Shown here one piece after another: positions 36,863 to 45,944 of a DNA stretch of 64,000 bases. Source of the stretch: Rhodoplanes sp963724735 (GTDB lineage Bacteria > Pseudomonadota > Alphaproteobacteria > Rhizobiales > Xanthobacteraceae); assembly GCA_963724735.1 (NCBI GenBank), contig CAVRVX010000006.1, forward strand, positions 20,561-84,560. The letters run 5' to 3'. The stretch's first letter is position 1. Each line of letters starts with the position of its first letter. Below the pieces are notes generated by a model. That model ran no database searches, had not been told where the DNA came from, and saw only the letters and a list, made by a program, of their open reading frames with translations. The position numbers were made by a program, and so were the translations under genes.

Positions 36863-37342
36863 TTATGGCGCGGGGCCGTCATTGTTAAAAATATCCGCCG
36901 CGGCTTTCCAGGTGCCGCCGACCTTCTTCCACACGACTACATATTTGCCTTTCTCTTGCACCAGCCCCTTGTCGCCGCGAAAACCGAGCGCGTACGTGCC
37001 GATTTCATAAGCCATGTCCCCCGACGAGGAGACGTTGATTTTCGTCGGGCTGAAGGTGAGCGAGAAATCCGGGAGATCGAAGTAGCCGCGCCACACCTTG
37101 GCAATGGCATCGTGGCCCTCGGCAACCGGTGCGTCCTGCGGCAGCATCACGCTATCGTCCGTGTAGAACTTCACGGTGGCCGCAGGGTCCTTTGTCGCGA
37201 CCGTTGCAACCCACTGGCGGCTGAGCTCGCGGATGGCCTGCGCTTCCGCGGCCGTGTTCGCTGTTTGCGCCACCGCGCAACTCGGTGCGGCGACCGATGC
37301 TCCGACAATAATGATAATGAAGGCAACGATCATCCTGCGCAT
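36863..37342 (-). CDS. Exported SnoaL/DUF4440-like (NTF2-fold) protein
   Basis: A 159-residue protein with a signal peptide (MIVAFIIIIVGASVAAPSCA) and an NTF2-like domain: EAQAIRELSRQWVATVATKD, KFYTDDSVMLPQDAPVAEGH and VWRGYFDLPDFSLTFSPTKI, then a C-terminal GKYVVVWKKVGGTWKAAADI. This is the DUF4440/SnoaL-like pattern (nuclear transport factor 2 superfamily), used by enzymes and ligand-binding proteins alike; no catalytic residue can be assigned. ATG 37342 has GGAGGG six bases upstream. Confidence 0.82.
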   Translation of the reverse strand: MRRMIVAFIIIIVGASVAAPSCAVAQTANTAAEAQAIRELSRQWVATVATKDPAATVKFYTDDSVMLPQDAPVAEGHDAIAKVWRGYFDLPDFSLTFSPTKINVSSSGDMAYEIGTYALGFRGDKGLVQEKGKYVVVWKKVGGTWKAAADIFNNDGPAP

Positions 37343-37421
37343 GGCCAACCCTCCGTTCGAGCTCGGGACGAAGCGTAGCCCGGATTAGGCGCAAGCGAAA
37401 CTGACCGGAGGATCTGTTATG

Positions 37422-37640
37422 TTACCGCGGCCGCCGTCGGCGCGCTGCACGGGCGAGAGGACGACCGGCCCTCATAACTATGTCGAAGTAATCGCAGCCT
37501 TCAAATGGCGGCTCGACCACTGTCATGCCGCAGGAGGCGCATACGGCAATTCCTTCAGCCCACCCGACCACGATCGCATTGCAGACTTCGCATATTGCGA
37601 GACGCCCCTCGTCATACTCATTCCGCGGGTAGGTAGCCAT
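37422..37640 (-). CDS. Small zinc-ribbon protein, intact paralogue
   Basis: A 72-residue protein with two CxxC knuckles (AICEVCNAIVVGW; AVCASCGMTVVEPP) and a C-terminal DYFDIVMRAGRP followed by an Arg-rich tail. It closely parallels the IS-split gene at 33029-34820 in layout and in the DYFD motif. Function unknown. A basic tail after a zinc ribbon would suit nucleic-acid binding, but that is inference. Confidence 0.68.
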   Translation of the reverse strand: MATYPRNEYDEGRLAICEVCNAIVVGWAEGIAVCASCGMTVVEPPFEGCDYFDIVMRAGRPLARAARRRRPR

Positions 37641-37930
37641 GCAATCAAAATATCGAACCTAGTGTGCGGCGCAATACGTACCTGTGCGATGCAAAAAACG
37701 TCCCATTAGTTTAAGAATGAAAAGATCATTCTGGTCAAAACCAATTTTTGGTAATTTTTGTTCACGTCAACCAAGATTTAACGGTAGGTTCTTCTAAATC
37801 TGCGCGACGACGCTTGTCTGGGCTGGAATTTTGCCTACGTGGCCTTACCGCGTTCGGAGCTATTGCGTGTGGGACAAGCGCCTCATGGGCCTCGGCTACG
37901 GCCGGCGCGACTGTGATCGCGCCGGCTCCG
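37641..37930. other. 290-base intergenic region
   Basis: A+T-rich at 37690-37760, then high G+C. No gene or RNA recognised; it ends where the second IS copy begins. Confidence 0.35.
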
Positions 37931-38703
37931 GCGCTACACCCATGCCCACCAGTTCAAGCGCGCCGGCAAGGCGCTGCGCAAGCTCAGGACCTATCTCGGC
38001 CGCGTCATCCGCGACATCCGCCGCAAGAGCGTGGGCCAGGAGAAACTGCGCGAGGCCTTCGTCAAGCCGCTCCATCTCGCCGAGCGGGTGCTGGCGCAGG
38101 ATCGCCGCCAGCGCGGCCGGAAGGTCTATTCGCTGCATGCGCCCGAGGTGGAGTGCATCGGCAAAGGCAAGGCGCACAAGCCGTATGAGTTCGGGGTGAA
38201 GGTCAGCGTCGCGACGACAGTGAAGCATTCCGCCGGCGGCCAGTTCGTCGCCCATGTCGCAACGCTGCCCGGCAACCCTTACGACGGGCATACGCTCGCC
38301 GCCGTCATCCCGGCGATGGAGGCGCTGATCGGCAACACGCTCGACCGCGCCCTCACCGACGCCGGCTATCGCGGCCACAACGCCCCGCCCGAGCACAGGT
38401 TCAAGGTCTATGTCGCCGGCCAGAAACGCCGCATGACAGAGCAGATCAAACGCGAGTTGCGGCGCCGCTCGGCGATCGAGCCGGTAATCGGCCATCTCAA
38501 GGACGACCACCGCATGCGCCGCAATTACCTCGCCCATGCAAGCGGCGACGCCGTCAACGCCATCCTCGCCGCCGTCGGCTACAACTTCCGCCGCTTGATC
38601 CGCTGGCTCAGCTTTTTGTTGCTCAGAACCCTGCTCGCCCTCGCCGCGCTCGCAGCCCAAGCTCAGCCCAAACGGCGTGAAAACCCCGTTCTTCACGGAC
38701 GAC
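37931..38703 (+). mobile_element. IS5/IS1182-like element, copy 2, 5'-truncated
   Basis: The last 770 or so bases of the element are nearly identical to copy 1 but inverted. They keep the end GTCGTCCGTGAAGAACGGGG (minus strand, at 38703). The frame from 38031 encodes the transposase C-terminal half (VGQEKLREAFVKPLHLAERV through the Glu region). The element's other end and the first Asp are missing. Here the bases corresponding to the copy 1 frameshift are intact. Confidence 0.85.
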
Positions 38704-38850
38704 AAGGTACTTGCCGATGGTCTTGAACACTTGGCCGATGAAGCTCTCCGGCCACCAGTTTGCAAGACCGATCTTGCCGCCCGGACGGCATTACGCGGAG
38801 GAGCTCCTGCGCGGCGGCGTCTTCGTGCCGACCAATTCCATTTCGGCCCG
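38704..38850 (-). pseudogene. SAM-dependent methyltransferase fragment
   Basis: Directly beyond the truncated IS, the minus strand reads AQELLRV and, in a shifted frame, CRPGGKIGLANWWPESFIGQ then VFKTIGKYL, the late part of a UbiE/class I methyltransferase (RPGG... strand 5 region). Motif I and the C-terminus are missing. The rest of 38850-39050 shows no recognisable gene. Confidence 0.5.
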
Positions 38851-39052
38851 CCCTAAGGGACGACGTTCGAACCTCCTTCATGGCGGCCGCTGGCGTTCAA
38901 AGTCTGCTTTACGTGACGGCACTTCAGCTCGCTGCATGAATCGAAAAGACACACGCAATTATACTCAACGCACGTGCGAAAGGGAGAAGGGTGGATCTGC
39001 CGAATGGGCATTGCTTTAATCAACGCCTTGCCTCATCTCGTGCTGGCTAATT

Positions 39053-39452
39053 GTGCGTACCGCGCTCTCGGACGCGCCTCCCGCGCCAAAGCTTGTGCGG
39101 ATTCTCGATACCGCGCTGCGCGCTATGACCGACGACCCGTATTCCGGCTGACACCAAGATGCTCAAGGGATTGGGCGGCGCATTTCGTCGCCGAGTCGGT
39201 GAATGGCGTATAATCTTCGACACGCTTCCCGAGCGGCATCTCACCTCTGAGCCCCCCCCCCCCCCCCCCCCATATATACTAACATCGCCACTGACATTTG
39301 GGGCAACACCCCACCCTCTGTTATCGTTTCCGCCCTTTCTCAGTCGCCGCAACCCTAAGCTCGCAGTAGCGGACGTATGCAGAAGAAGATCGCCGGCTCA
39401 CCCTCGGCCCCCTCTCGCCCTAGTCCACTCCCGCATTTCTCACACTAAGTAG
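39053..39452 (+). pseudogene. RelE/ParE-like toxin remnant
   Basis: Two frames join into a RelE/ParE-type pattern: VRTALSDAPPAPKLVRILDT and ALRAMTDDPYS, then, after a 1-base shift near 39150, ADTKMLKGLGGAFRRRVGEW and RIIFDTLPER. The GxFRxRVGEWRIIFD stretch is the family's core strand pair. Sequence after about 39242 turns into a poly-Pro run caused by the poly-C tract and is not native. No antitoxin gene was seen next to it. Confidence 0.5.
39252..39271 (+). repeat. Poly-C tract (20 C)
   Basis: Twenty consecutive C, by far the longest homopolymer in the window, followed by CATATATAC. It lies in the tail of the RelE-like remnant. Such tracts slip during replication and are also hard to sequence. 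Confidence 0.9.
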
Positions 39453-41102
39453 GCGCATCGGGGCTCCGAATCAGCGAAAGTCGTTGTGCCACAGCGACTT
39501 TGAGCTGATTCGAAAGAAGCCCCGATGCCGACAGAGTGTATCGCAGAACAATTCGATTTTGGAACGGTTGAAGGCCGCGCTGTGGAAGCCGCGTTTGATG
39601 CCGGGTTGGTGACGTCGGATGCGGGGGCTTTGCTTTTGCGCGCGACGGATCGGGCGATCGGACTGATGGATCGGTTTGCGGCGTGCTTTCACGACGAGCG
39701 GCGACGGGAACTGATCGAGCACGAGGTCGTGACGTTGGTCGGCCAGCGGGTGTTCGCCATCGCACTTGGCTATGAGGATCTCAACGACCACGATCAGTTG
39801 CGCCACGACCCAATGATGGCCGTGTTAGCGGGCAAGCTGGAAGCACGCCGCGCGGACTGCGCGCCGGTGGCCGGCAAGTCGACGCTCAATCGGCTGGAGC
39901 TGAGCGAGCTTACGCCGACGCGCTACCACAAGATCAGCCACAATCCGATCGCGATCAGGACGCTGCTGGTCGACCTGTTCCTGGAGGCGCATGCGCGGCC
40001 TCCCAGGCAGATCATTCTCGACCTCGATGCGACGGATGATCCGCTGCACGGCGAGCAGGAGGGGCGGTTCTTCCACGGCTATTACGATTGCTACTGCTAC
40101 CTGCCGCTCTACGTGTTCTGCGGCCGCCATCTGCTCGTCGCCAAGCTGCGGCGTGCCGACCTGGACGCGGCGGCCGGCGCGGTCGAGGAGATAGCACGCA
40201 TCGTCGCGCAGGTTCGGCGTCGGTGGCCGCGGGTACGCATCCTGTTGCGCGCCGACAGCGGCTTTGCACGGGATGACCTGATGGCTTGGTGCGAGGCCAA
40301 TGGCGTCGACTTCCTGTTCGGACTGGCGCGCAACGAGCGGCTCGTCTGCGAGATTGCCACCGAGCTTGATCTCGTCGCCGCCAAGAGCCGTCGCACCGGC
40401 CGGTCGGAGCGCCGCTTCAAGAGCTTCATGTGGACGACGCGCGAGAGCTGGAGCTGCCTGCGCCGGGTCGTGGCCAAAGCCGAGTGGACGCAAGGAGAAG
40501 CCAATCCGCGCTTTGTCGTCACCTCGCTCCGGCGCGACGAGTGCAAGGCCAAGTATCTCTATGAGAAGCTCTACTGCGCCCGCGGTGAGATGGAGAACCG
40601 GATCAAGGAATGCCAGCTCGACCTCTATGCGGATCGCACCTCGGCCGCCACCATGCGCGCCAATCAGCTGCGCCTATGGTTTTACTCGATGGCTTACGTC
40701 CTGATGTGCGCCCTGCGCCGCATCGGCCTCCACGATACCGACTTCGCGCAGGCAACTTGCGGCACCATCAGGCTCAAGCTCCTCAAGATCGGTGCGCTGG
40801 TTCGCATCAGCGTCCGCCGCATCAAGATCGCCATGGCGTCGGCCTGTCCGGCCGCCCAAGATTGGGGACGTGCCGCGATCCGTCTCGCCATCGCAGCCAT
40901 CGCCCGTGCCTCGCCCGCATGACACGCCCCGCCGCGGCGCGACCCTCGCGGCACCAACCAATTGGCCCCACGGAGAACCCGAAAAAAACAAACCACAACG
41001 CGTCCTTGGACGCCACGGACCTGCATGCCTCCAGCACACCAGCCATCAAACGCGATCAAACGCGGCTTATCCCTTGCGCTATCCATTAGTAGCGTGAGAA
41101 AT
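39435..41102 (+). mobile_element. IS1380-family element (1,668 bp), apparently intact
   Basis: Ends are inverted repeats beginning ATTTCTCAC, and the element is flanked by an exact 4-bp duplication CCGC at 39431-39434 and 41103-41106. It carries a single full-length transposase gene. Among the IS copies in the window, this is the one with no visible damage. Confidence 0.85.
39525..40922 (+). CDS. IS1380-family transposase
   Basis: A 465-residue DDE transposase of the IS1380 (DDE_Tnp_1-like) family: TSDAGALLLRATDRAIGLMD, the first Asp region in RQIILDLDATDDPLHGEQEG, a segment FFHGYYDCYCYLPLYVFCGR, the second Asp in RILLRADSGFARDDLMAW, and the Glu in CARGEMENRIKECQLDLYAD. Length is normal and no stop or shift interrupts it. 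ATG 39525 lies 90 bases inside the left end. Confidence 0.92.
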   Translation: MPTECIAEQFDFGTVEGRAVEAAFDAGLVTSDAGALLLRATDRAIGLMDRFAACFHDERRRELIEHEVVTLVGQRVFAIALGYEDLNDHDQLRHDPMMAVLAGKLEARRADCAPVAGKSTLNRLELSELTPTRYHKISHNPIAIRTLLVDLFLEAHARPPRQIILDLDATDDPLHGEQEGRFFHGYYDCYCYLPLYVFCGRHLLVAKLRRADLDAAAGAVEEIARIVAQVRRRWPRVRILLRADSGFARDDLMAWCEANGVDFLFGLARNERLVCEIATELDLVAAKSRRTGRSERRFKSFMWTTRESWSCLRRVVAKAEWTQGEANPRFVVTSLRRDECKAKYLYEKLYCARGEMENRIKECQLDLYADRTSAATMRANQLRLWFYSMAYVLMCALRRIGLHDTDFAQATCGTIRLKLLKIGALVRISVRRIKIAMASACPAAQDWGRAAIRLAIAAIARASPA

Positions 41103-41330
41103 CCGCGCTAGGAGTGCGGTTTATGACCATCGCAGCGGTACTCGGTGACCACTTATAACGAGTATGTCGACTCGGCAGGGGAATGCTCTCAGCATCCTTC
41201 GAAGGGCCCGGAGAGCGATCGGCGGCGCGGTTGCGCGAGTTTTGCAAAGAACTGATATCCTTCGTCTCCGCGCGCCGAATTGGGCCGAATCGCGTTACCG
41301 TTTCCGCCGGGGGCCAGGACGAGGGTTGGA

Positions 41331-41591
41331 ATGCTCGGTTGGTTTCAGGCGCTCATGCCGAAGGAAGAGCGCTTCTCGGGCGTGATACCAGAGGACGAGT
41401 TGCTGGCTTTGATCGGAAGCCATGGGTTCAGCATCGCGAACCTGTCACATCGGTTTACCGAAGATGAAAACGTATTTGAATACCGTATGGTTATTCGCAG
41501 CAGAGATCGACGGCACGCCGGAAAGCTTTCGCAGCGTCTCCGTACGCTTCCCAACGTCAAGGAATTCCGGATTGCACCCATGGGCGATTAA
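41331..41591 (+). CDS. Possible C-terminal fragment of an MgtC/SapB-type protein
   Basis: An 86-codon frame: LGWFQALMPKEERFSGVIPE, LLALIGSHGFSIANLSHRFT, VFEYRMVIRSRDRRHAGKLS and LPNVKEFRIAPMGD. The alternating pattern resembles the ACT-like C-terminal domain of MgtC/SapB family proteins, preceded by the end of a membrane helix. The membrane part is absent; the IS1380 insertion upstream may have separated it. The identification is tentative. Confidence 0.38.
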   Translation: MLGWFQALMPKEERFSGVIPEDELLALIGSHGFSIANLSHRFTEDENVFEYRMVIRSRDRRHAGKLSQRLRTLPNVKEFRIAPMGD

Positions 41592-41737
41592 CTGCCCGCT
41601 GCTTTGATGATGAGTATTGTACGCACGCCCTCATTGATCGCACGGGTAAGCTGACGCTCTTACGCGCTTCGGCGTGGCCACGCGCCTGGGTTAGGTACAT
41701 CCGCAGCCGCCGGCACGCGAGGGCGCGGTCTCGCACC

Positions 41738-42121
41738 TTATGGGGTGGTGCGACGGGCTCGCGGCCGGCGTGCCTTTTTCGCGGACCTGGTCCGCGCGCC
41801 ATGCGGGCGGCCCCGCGTTCCCGCAGAATTGTCAGACCATCCGCGTTCGACCATTTCTCGCACGGTTTCATTCGGCCTGTTTTGATCCGCAAACTTTACA
41901 GAGTATTCCTTCGTTTTATTGGCGCGTTCATAATTGCGCTGTATCTCCTCAAGCATCGCGGTGGCCATACTACGTAATTCTTCCACTCTTACATCGGGCA
42001 CTCGCCGCGCGACGGAAGTAGCTAACACTTCCATTACTTCGTGTCCTGCAGCAGCACCGGATTGAATCACCTCAACCCCGGCTACGACGCCTTGCTTAAT
42101 TTGTTCTCTACGTTCGTCCAT
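41738..42121 (-). CDS. Hypothetical helical protein with basic tail
   Basis: A 127-residue protein behind a strong GGAGG site (ATG 42121). The first 90 residues are helical and acidic/polar (MDERREQIKQGVVAGVEVIQ; VEELRSMATAMLEEIQRNYE), and the last 35 are Arg/Lys/Pro-rich (RPHGARTRSAKKARRPRARR), like a nucleic-acid-binding tail. No family recognised. Confidence 0.55.
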   Translation of the reverse strand: MDERREQIKQGVVAGVEVIQSGAAAGHEVMEVLATSVARRVPDVRVEELRSMATAMLEEIQRNYERANKTKEYSVKFADQNRPNETVREMVERGWSDNSAGTRGRPHGARTRSAKKARRPRARRTTP

Positions 42122-42382
42122 TTCCAACCTCCATGACGATTGAGTTCTGCCGCCGAGTCGCCTCGGGCGGGCTTGCTGGTGGTGGTGGTCGGATAAGGCT
42201 CGCTGGCCCCCTCAATGGAGACACTGCGAACCGTGAGTTGTTTTTCCGTTCCCGCTCGCGGCGCGGAGAGTATCTCAGTTGGCCGCCGCGAGCAGCGCAC
42301 GGCACGGCGTGGTACTGAAAGACAAAATGAGCCGCTTTGCCTACCCGGCCGGGCCCATTGATCACGCTATTCGCGACGGTCG

Positions 42383-42616
42383 TTAATCGCAGCGGTATTC
42401 TACGACCCTTGAGCCGTCTGGGCGGTCGATGGTCACTTTCCGGCAGTCAGCTCTGTCGCGATAATAGGGTCGATCGCGGAAATACCGCTCGTCATGCTCC
42501 CGATACCGGGGACCTACTCTGATGCCGTCGGGTCCGACATCGATATCGATCGCGAACGCAGGTGCCGCGCTCAGGAGAGTAGCCGCGGCGACGATTCCAG
42601 TCGTTAGCGTTTTCAT
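42383..42616 (-). CDS. Small exported protein
   Basis: A 77-residue protein with a textbook signal peptide (MKTLTTGIVAAATLLSAAPA) cleaved near AFA, then IDIDVGPDGIRVGPRYREHD, Tyr/Arg/Asp-rich sequence, and two Cys at the end (ADCRKVTIDRPDG; EYRCD). AAGGAG precedes the ATG. Similar small periplasmic proteins with a GPDGIRVGP stretch are common in Bradyrhizobium-like genomes; function unknown. Confidence 0.75.
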   Translation of the reverse strand: MKTLTTGIVAAATLLSAAPAFAIDIDVGPDGIRVGPRYREHDERYFRDRPYYRDRADCRKVTIDRPDGSRVVEYRCD

Positions 42617-43001
42617 CGCATACTCCTTCGCGTTGCTACCGAGATTTAAGCGACGCAGGCGTAACTCGTTCCGCCGGCCGGTCACATTGACGCGGGTATT
42701 GGCCACGGTCTGCCTTGTCGCGGTGTCCGACACCCCGCACGGACGCTCAAGCCTGCGATAGCGCGCCAGAAGCCCCCACAGCGGCGTTCACGGCCGCGCT
42801 GTCCGACAACGGCGGACGAATAAAACGCACCACGGAGCAAATGCCGCCGGTTGGATGTGGGCAGGCGCATATGCATCCCAGATGATCCGCCGACGGCTGG
42901 CGCGGCATCTCGCCCAATCCTCGGCTGGGACGAACTCAAAGGCCGACATTGCGTTAATCGAGTGTCATCCAAAAGAGAACCGCACCGCAGGGAGGCGAGT
43001 G
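42617..43001. other. 385-base divergent intergenic region
   Basis: Lies between divergent small genes. Open frames on both strands run through it but begin without ribosome sites and show no family features. No RNA gene recognised. Confidence 0.35.
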
Positions 43002-43265
43002 ATGGCATCGGCATCTGTGACACGCGAGCAGTTCAAGATCAAAAGCGAGGTGGAAGTCGTTCATATTCCGACTGGAGCGGTTTTTCAGGCATATCCCTAC
43101 AGCAAGCCGAATGACATTCAGCAAAGCGTCAGGGTGACTTGGCGCCGCGCCGGAGTGCCAGGCACGGACGACTATGCCGAGCAAGTTCGACGCATGGCAT
43201 CGCAGTTGCTAGTTGAGCGAACGCGTCGAATAACCAAGGATCGGCGATTGGACAATGCTGCGTGA
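43002..43265 (+). CDS. Small hypothetical protein
   Basis: An 87-residue protein starting at ATG 43002 with GGAGG six bases upstream: SVTREQFKIKSEVEVVHIPT, GAVFQAYPYSKPNDIQQSVR and DYAEQVRRMASQLLVERTRR. Strand-rich first half, basic helix at the end. No family recognised. The IS5-like element begins 58 bases downstream. Confidence 0.6.
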   Translation: MASASVTREQFKIKSEVEVVHIPTGAVFQAYPYSKPNDIQQSVRVTWRRAGVPGTDDYAEQVRRMASQLLVERTRRITKDRRLDNAA

Positions 43266-43479
43266 GATTATCTGAGCGGAGCCCCCACCGCACACTCGCC
43301 CTGGGTACATCCGCTGCGCTCTAGGGCGTGTCCTCAATTAGCGGATTGAACGAAGCCACTGCGCGGCAGGGAGCGGCGGCGGTGGCGATCATAGCGAGGC
43401 GGCGGTGAGGTGACGGCCGCCTCCTGTCTGGGAGGATTGTGGGCGCCAAAGCCCAACCCTTCAGACAGGAGGTTTTCAG

Positions 43480-44341
43480 ATGGCTGCGATCCGCCCTCTG
43501 CGCCGTCGCATGATCGAGGACATGACGATCCGGAATCTTCTCGCCGGCGACCCAGCGATCCTATCTCAACGCGGTCTCGAAGTTCAGCCGGCATTTCGGC
43601 CGGTCGCCGGATCGCCTCGGCTTGGACGAGGTCCATGCCTTCCAGGTTCATCTGGTGGCGACCGGGATCTCGTGGCCTTCGCTGAACCAGATCGTCTGCG
43701 CGCTGCGTTTTTTCTACGGGGTGACGCTCGGTCAGGCGACGATTCCGGAGCGCATCGCCTATGCGCGCGAACCGCAGAAGCTGCCGGTCGTGCTGAGCAC
43801 CGACGAGGTGGTGCGCTTTCTGGAGGCGATCCCGAGCCTGAAGAGCCGCACGGCGCTCACCACGGTTTACGCGGCCGGCCTGCGCGTGTCGGAAGTGGTG
43901 ATGCTCAAGATCGCCGACATTGACAGCGGCCGGATGGTGATCCGGGTCGAGCACGGCAAGGGCGGCAAGGACCGCTATGTCATGCTGTCGCCGCAGCTGC
44001 TGCGGATTTTGCGCGGCTACTGGCGGCTTGCCCGCCCGAAGCGCTGGCTGTTTCCCGGCCGCGACGAGGAACGGCCGCTCGAACCGACCACGCTGCATGC
44101 CGCCTGCCGGTCCGCCCGCACTGCGGCCGGCCTTGCCAAAGAGGTGACGGCGCACACCCTGCGGCACAGCTTTGCGACCCATCTCCTGGAGAACGGAACC
44201 GACATCCGCATCATCCAGGTTCTGCTCGGTCACGCCAATTTGCAGAGTACGGCGCGCTATGCCCGGGTCGCCACCAAGACCATCAGCAAGACGCCGAGCC
44301 CGCTTGATCGGCTCCGCATGGAGATCGTGCCGCCCGCCTGA
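43480..44341 (+). pseudogene. IS91-associated tyrosine recombinase, frameshifted near the N-terminus
   Basis: MAAIRPLRRRMIEDMTIRNL starts the protein. One extra base near 43537-43541 shifts the frame, after which SPATQRSYLNAVSKFSRHFG, LDEVHAFQVHLVATGISWPS and the catalytic domain follow. Catalytic residues are visible: Arg in AAGLRVSEVV, His-x-x-Arg in AHTLRHSFATHLLENG, His in LLGHANLQSTARYARV and Tyr in the same stretch. Such recombinases commonly accompany IS91-type transposases of this kind. An internal ATG at 43622 could still give the catalytic part. Confidence 0.85.
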
Positions 44342-44350
44342 GCCGGCGGC

Positions 44351-45547
44351 ATGGCTCCCGCTCTGGAGGCGGCGGACATCTTCCGCCGCCACGGCGAGGC
44401 ATTCCGGCGAGCGCATGGCGATCGTCTCGGCTATGTCGAGCGGCGCGTCATGGGCGCGATCACGGCGTGCCGGACCGCGGCGCTCGGCGGCCATGTCGAG
44501 CAGTGCGACGACTGCGGGATAACCCGCATCGCCTACAATTCCTGCCGCAACCGGCACTGCCCGAAGTGCCAGGGGCTGGCACGCGCAAAGTGGCTCGCCG
44601 ATCGGGCCGCGGAACTGTTGCCGGTTCCCTATTTCCACGTCGTCTTCACCGTGCCGACGTCGGTCGCTGAGATCGCCTTCCACAACAAGGCCGCCGTCTA
44701 CGCCATCCTGTTCCGCGCCGCCGCCGAGACGCTCATCACGATCGCCGCCGATCCGCGCCATCTCGGCGCCCGCGTCGGCATCACCGCGGTCCTCCATACC
44801 TGGGGGCAGACCCTGACCCATCACCCGCATGTCCATTGCATTGTGCCCGGTGGCGGCCCGTCGCTCGATGGCGCACATTGGATCGCCTGTCGGCCCGGCT
44901 TCTTTCTGCCCGTCCGCGTCCTTTCCCGGCTGTTCCGGCGGCTGTTCCTGCGCGACCTGAAGAACGCCTTCGAAGCCGGCAGGCTGCGCTTCTTCGGTCA
45001 CCTCGCCGGCCTCGCCGACGCCAGCGTCTTCAACGCATGTCTCGCCGAACTGCGCCGCATCGATTGGGTGGTCTACGCCAAGCCGCCATTCGGCGGCCCG
45101 CGCCAGGCGCTCGCCTATCTCGGCCGCTACACCCATCGCGTCGCCATCGCCAACAGCCGGCTGCTCGCGCTCACCGACGGCAAAGTCCGCTTCACCTGGA
45201 AGGACTATCGCCAGGGCGGCATGATCAAAGCGATGACGCTCGACGCCAGTGAGTTCATCCGCCGCTTTCTTCTCCATGCCCTGCCAGACGGCTTCCACCG
45301 CATCCGCCACTATGGCTTCCTCGCCAATGGCGACCGCGGCAACAACCTCGCCCTTTGTCGCCGTCTGATCGCCGCCCACACCGCCACCAAGCCTGAACCC
45401 GCCGTCGATCCTCCCGCAAGCGATCAGGCTCCGATCCACTGCCCCGCCGCCCGCTGCCCGGACTGCGGCGGCGTCATGCGCCGCATCGCCAGCCTGCCGC
45501 GCGCGCCGCGCCAACCCAACAACCCGTTCTTCTGCGATACGTCATGA
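44351..45547 (+). CDS. IS91-family HUH transposase
   Basis: A 398-residue rolling-circle transposase. An N-terminal zinc-binding region (EQCDDCGITRIAYNSCRNRH, CPKCQG) is followed by the HUH motif in LTHHPHVHCIVPGGG and the nucleophile Tyr region ALAYLGRYTHRVAIANSRLL. The C-terminal domain ends with another zinc pair (CPDCGG). It starts 10 bases after the recombinase gene and is intact by eye. IS91-type elements can mobilise flanking DNA by one-ended transposition. Confidence 0.92.
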   Translation: MAPALEAADIFRRHGEAFRRAHGDRLGYVERRVMGAITACRTAALGGHVEQCDDCGITRIAYNSCRNRHCPKCQGLARAKWLADRAAELLPVPYFHVVFTVPTSVAEIAFHNKAAVYAILFRAAAETLITIAADPRHLGARVGITAVLHTWGQTLTHHPHVHCIVPGGGPSLDGAHWIACRPGFFLPVRVLSRLFRRLFLRDLKNAFEAGRLRFFGHLAGLADASVFNACLAELRRIDWVVYAKPPFGGPRQALAYLGRYTHRVAIANSRLLALTDGKVRFTWKDYRQGGMIKAMTLDASEFIRRFLLHALPDGFHRIRHYGFLANGDRGNNLALCRRLIAAHTATKPEPAVDPPASDQAPIHCPAARCPDCGGVMRRIASLPRAPRQPNNPFFCDTS

Positions 45548-45944
45548 CCGCGCCGCCGACCTCCATCATTCCTGTGACCATGCGCAAGACGGACAGGGCC
45601 GCTCCGCGCGATCCCGTCCGCCCCATCGCGTCTTGGCGCGCCAATCATGATTCATCCATCGCTCGTATCGCCGTGCACGGCCCGCGATCGGACTGGACGC
45701 GCCGCGCTGATCCATTCTTCGCCGCCGCTAACGCGCCGCGCTCACCCCACGTCGCAGCCCTGCCCACCACGCTTTCCCCATAGCCAAAGCCACGCGGCTT
45801 CGTTCAATCCGGCTTCGATGAGGTCGCGCCCACAGACCGACGCATAGCCGCCACCGTTCCCCGCGACCTCACAGAAGCCTCAAGATTCCCAAATCGGGGT
45901 CGCGATGATTCCTGGAGGGTCAGTCTGATTAGGAGGGCTGACCC
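45548..45944. other. 397-base non-coding part of the nested elements
   Basis: Holds the 3' end of the IS91-like element, the right 15-bp repeat (45796-45810) and the junction with the IS5-like host. No gene recognised. AGGAGGG just before 45945 is the ribosome site of the IS5-type transposase. Confidence 0.5.

Larger units (their letters stand above)
43343..45810. repeat. Perfect 15-bp inverted repeats bounding the IS91-like block
   Basis: GGATTGAACGAAGCC at 43343-43357 and its exact complement GGCTTCGTTCAATCC at 45796-45810. IS91 elements are not expected to have such terminal inverted repeats; the sequences may instead come from the host IS5 element. Confidence 0.75.

Noticed and set aside
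36845..37378. 177-codon plus-strand frame over the SnoaL-like gene
   Set aside because: Antisense shadow; the minus strand has a signal peptide, ribosome site and NTF2-like domain.
43334..45514. 726-codon open frame on the minus strand
   Set aside because: Antisense of the recombinase and IS91-like transposase, whose catalytic motifs are on the plus strand.
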